From NCBI RefSeq assembly GCF_004117935.1, contig NZ_SDOY01000137.1:26470-90469 (forward strand): a stretch of 64,000 bases of DNA. Reading direction: 5' to 3'. Under the pieces are notes generated by a model. That model saw only the letters and a program-made list of their open reading frames with translations, searched no databases and was not told the DNA's origin. This document shows, in pieces, positions 63,130-64,000 of this stretch. The first letter of the stretch is position 1. Every line of letters begins with the position of its first letter. A program made the translations under genes and the position numbers. This DNA is from Streptomyces roseicoloratus (GTDB taxonomy: Bacteria; Actinomycetota; Actinomycetes; Streptomycetales; Streptomycetaceae).

Positions 63130-64000
63130 TCAGCCCTTCACCGCGCCCCGCATCACCCCACCCACGATCTGCCGGCCGAGCACCGCGAACACCAGCAGCA
63201 GCGGCAGCGTGCCCAGGACCGCGCCGGCCATGATCACCGACTGGTCCGGGACGTAACCGCGGCCCAGGCCCGTCAGGGCCACCTGCACCGTCGGGCTGCC
63301 CGTCTGGGTCAGCACGAGCACCGGCCAGAAGAAGTCGTTCCAGGCCGCCACGAACGTCAGCGCCGCCAGCACCGCCATCGCCGGCCGCGCCGCCGGGAAC
63401 ACCACGTGCCACACGATCCGCAGCGCCCCGGCCCCGTCCACCCGCGCCGCCTCCACCAGCTCGGCCGGCAGCGCCCGCAGCAGGTGCTGCCGCATGAAGA
63501 ACACCCCGAACGCCGACACCAGGCCCGGCAGCACCACCGCCCGCAGCTCGTCCGTCCACTGCAGCCGGGCGATCAGCAGATACAGCGGGACGACCCCCAG
63601 CTGCGGCGGGATCAGCATCGTGCCCACCACGAGGGCGAGCAGCGCGCCCCGGAACCGGAACCGCAGCCGCGCGAACGCGAAACCGGCGAGCGTCGCCACG
63701 AGCACCGTGCCCGCCGCGATCACCGACGCCACGAGCGCCGTGTTCGCGAGCGCCGCGCCGAGATGGGCGTCGGTCCACGCGACGCCCAGGTTGCGCGGCA
63801 GGTTGCGGCCGAAGCGCAGCGGCGGCGGCGTGTGCGCGAGCCGCGTCGTCGTCCGGGAGGCGGCGACCGCCGCCCACAGCAGAGGGAAGAGGGAGACGGC
63901 GGAGAAGAGGAGCAGCAGGAGGTACGTGCCCCAGCCCGCCCGCGCCGCCCGCGCCGTTCGCGCCGCCCGCGCCGTTCGCGCCGTTCGCGCCGCCCGCGCC
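63130..64000 (-). CDS. Carbohydrate ABC transporter permease (N terminus cut by window edge)
   Basis: 290 codons are visible in this frame with no start codon, so the gene begins beyond the right edge. MalG-type inner-membrane permease: helices around AVSLFPLLWAAVAAS, VIAAGTVLVATLAGFAFARL, FRGALLALVVGTMLIP, the EAA loop ELVEAARVDGAGALRIVWH, and a final helix LGTLPLLLVFAVLGRQIV; it ends GGVMRGAVKG. It imports sugars or oligosaccharides with a partner permease, binding protein and ATPase encoded outside. The first visible residues are Ala-Arg repeats from GC-rich tandem DNA. Confidence 0.88.
   Translation of the reverse strand, partial: ARAARTARTARAARTARAARAGWGTYLLLLLFSAVSLFPLLWAAVAASRTTTRLAHTPPPLRFGRNLPRNLGVAWTDAHLGAALANTALVASVIAAGTVLVATLAGFAFARLRFRFRGALLALVVGTMLIPPQLGVVPLYLLIARLQWTDELRAVVLPGLVSAFGVFFMRQHLLRALPAELVEAARVDGAGALRIVWHVVFPAARPAMAVLAALTFVAAWNDFFWPVLVLTQTGSPTVQVALTGLGRGYVPDQSVIMAGAVLGTLPLLLVFAVLGRQIVGGVMRGAVKG
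63930..64000. repeat. CGCCGCCCGCGCCGTTCG tandem repeats at right edge
   Basis: Units of CGCGCCGCC and CGCGCCGTT encode (on the minus strand) the Ala-Arg-Ala-Ala-Arg-Thr repeats before the permease's first helix. Their full length is cut by the window end. Confidence 0.65.

Overview
The window is chromosomal DNA of a high-GC actinomycete, almost certainly a Streptomyces or close relative. Third codon positions are nearly all G/C, and GTG starts with GGAGG-type ribosome sites are common. Typical Streptomyces gene families are present: DUF445, DUF6412 beside a second YidC, class E and class F sortases, an NsdA-like regulator, a ROK regulator, and chitinases behind DasR/chi-type operators.

Layout. 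1-4.15 kb: 5' part of a class A penicillin-binding protein (minus strand, runs off the left edge), a DUF445 protein and two small hypotheticals. 4.24-16.63 kb: a defence island of two convergent gene sets. The plus-strand set is Vsr nuclease, HTH-GHKL ATPase fusion and two uncharacterised proteins. The minus-strand set is MORC/MutL-like GHKL ATPase, PD-(D/E)XK nuclease, Z1-type superfamily II ATPase, a cytosine-methyltransferase paralogue lacking the catalytic cysteine, and an intact cytosine methyltransferase. The sets meet tail to tail 4 bp apart. 16.7-32.4 kb: SEC-C/TPR protein, sortase E, MFS exporter with divergent HxlR regulator, YidC paralogue, fumarylacetoacetate-hydrolase-family enzyme, a repeat-rich LPDTG surface protein, Gfo/Idh/MocA oxidoreductase with divergent ROK repressor, an LARTG surface protein, HAD-IIA phosphatase, and a small secreted protein with sortase F. 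32.6-48.2 kb: three identical tRNA-Lys(CTT) genes among cell-wall, SPFH, LPMO, acyl-CoA synthetase, IclR (apparently frameshifted), LLM oxidoreductase, chitinase, GGDEF-EAL and M6 protease genes. 48.1-64 kb: hypotheticals, an overlapping nuclease/unknown/helicase operon, PAP2 and histidine phosphatases, an NsdA-like regulator, a spermidine-synthase-like protein, a two-component system, a CBM2-GH18 chitinase and part of a sugar ABC permease (runs off the right edge).

How they work together. The island has the parts of the restriction-modification systems in which MutL/MORC-type GHKL ATPases accompany a Z1 ATPase, PD-(D/E)XK nuclease, Vsr and C5 methyltransferases. The methyltransferase pair, one of them catalytically dead by sequence, is its most unusual aspect. 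The 49.4-53.5 kb operon pairs a probable Fe-S PD-(D/E)XK nuclease with an SF1 helicase, as in AddAB-like DNA processing. The LPMO and first chitinase share DasR/chi-type operators and probably act together on chitin. The two sortases and two sorting-signal proteins form a cell-surface theme.
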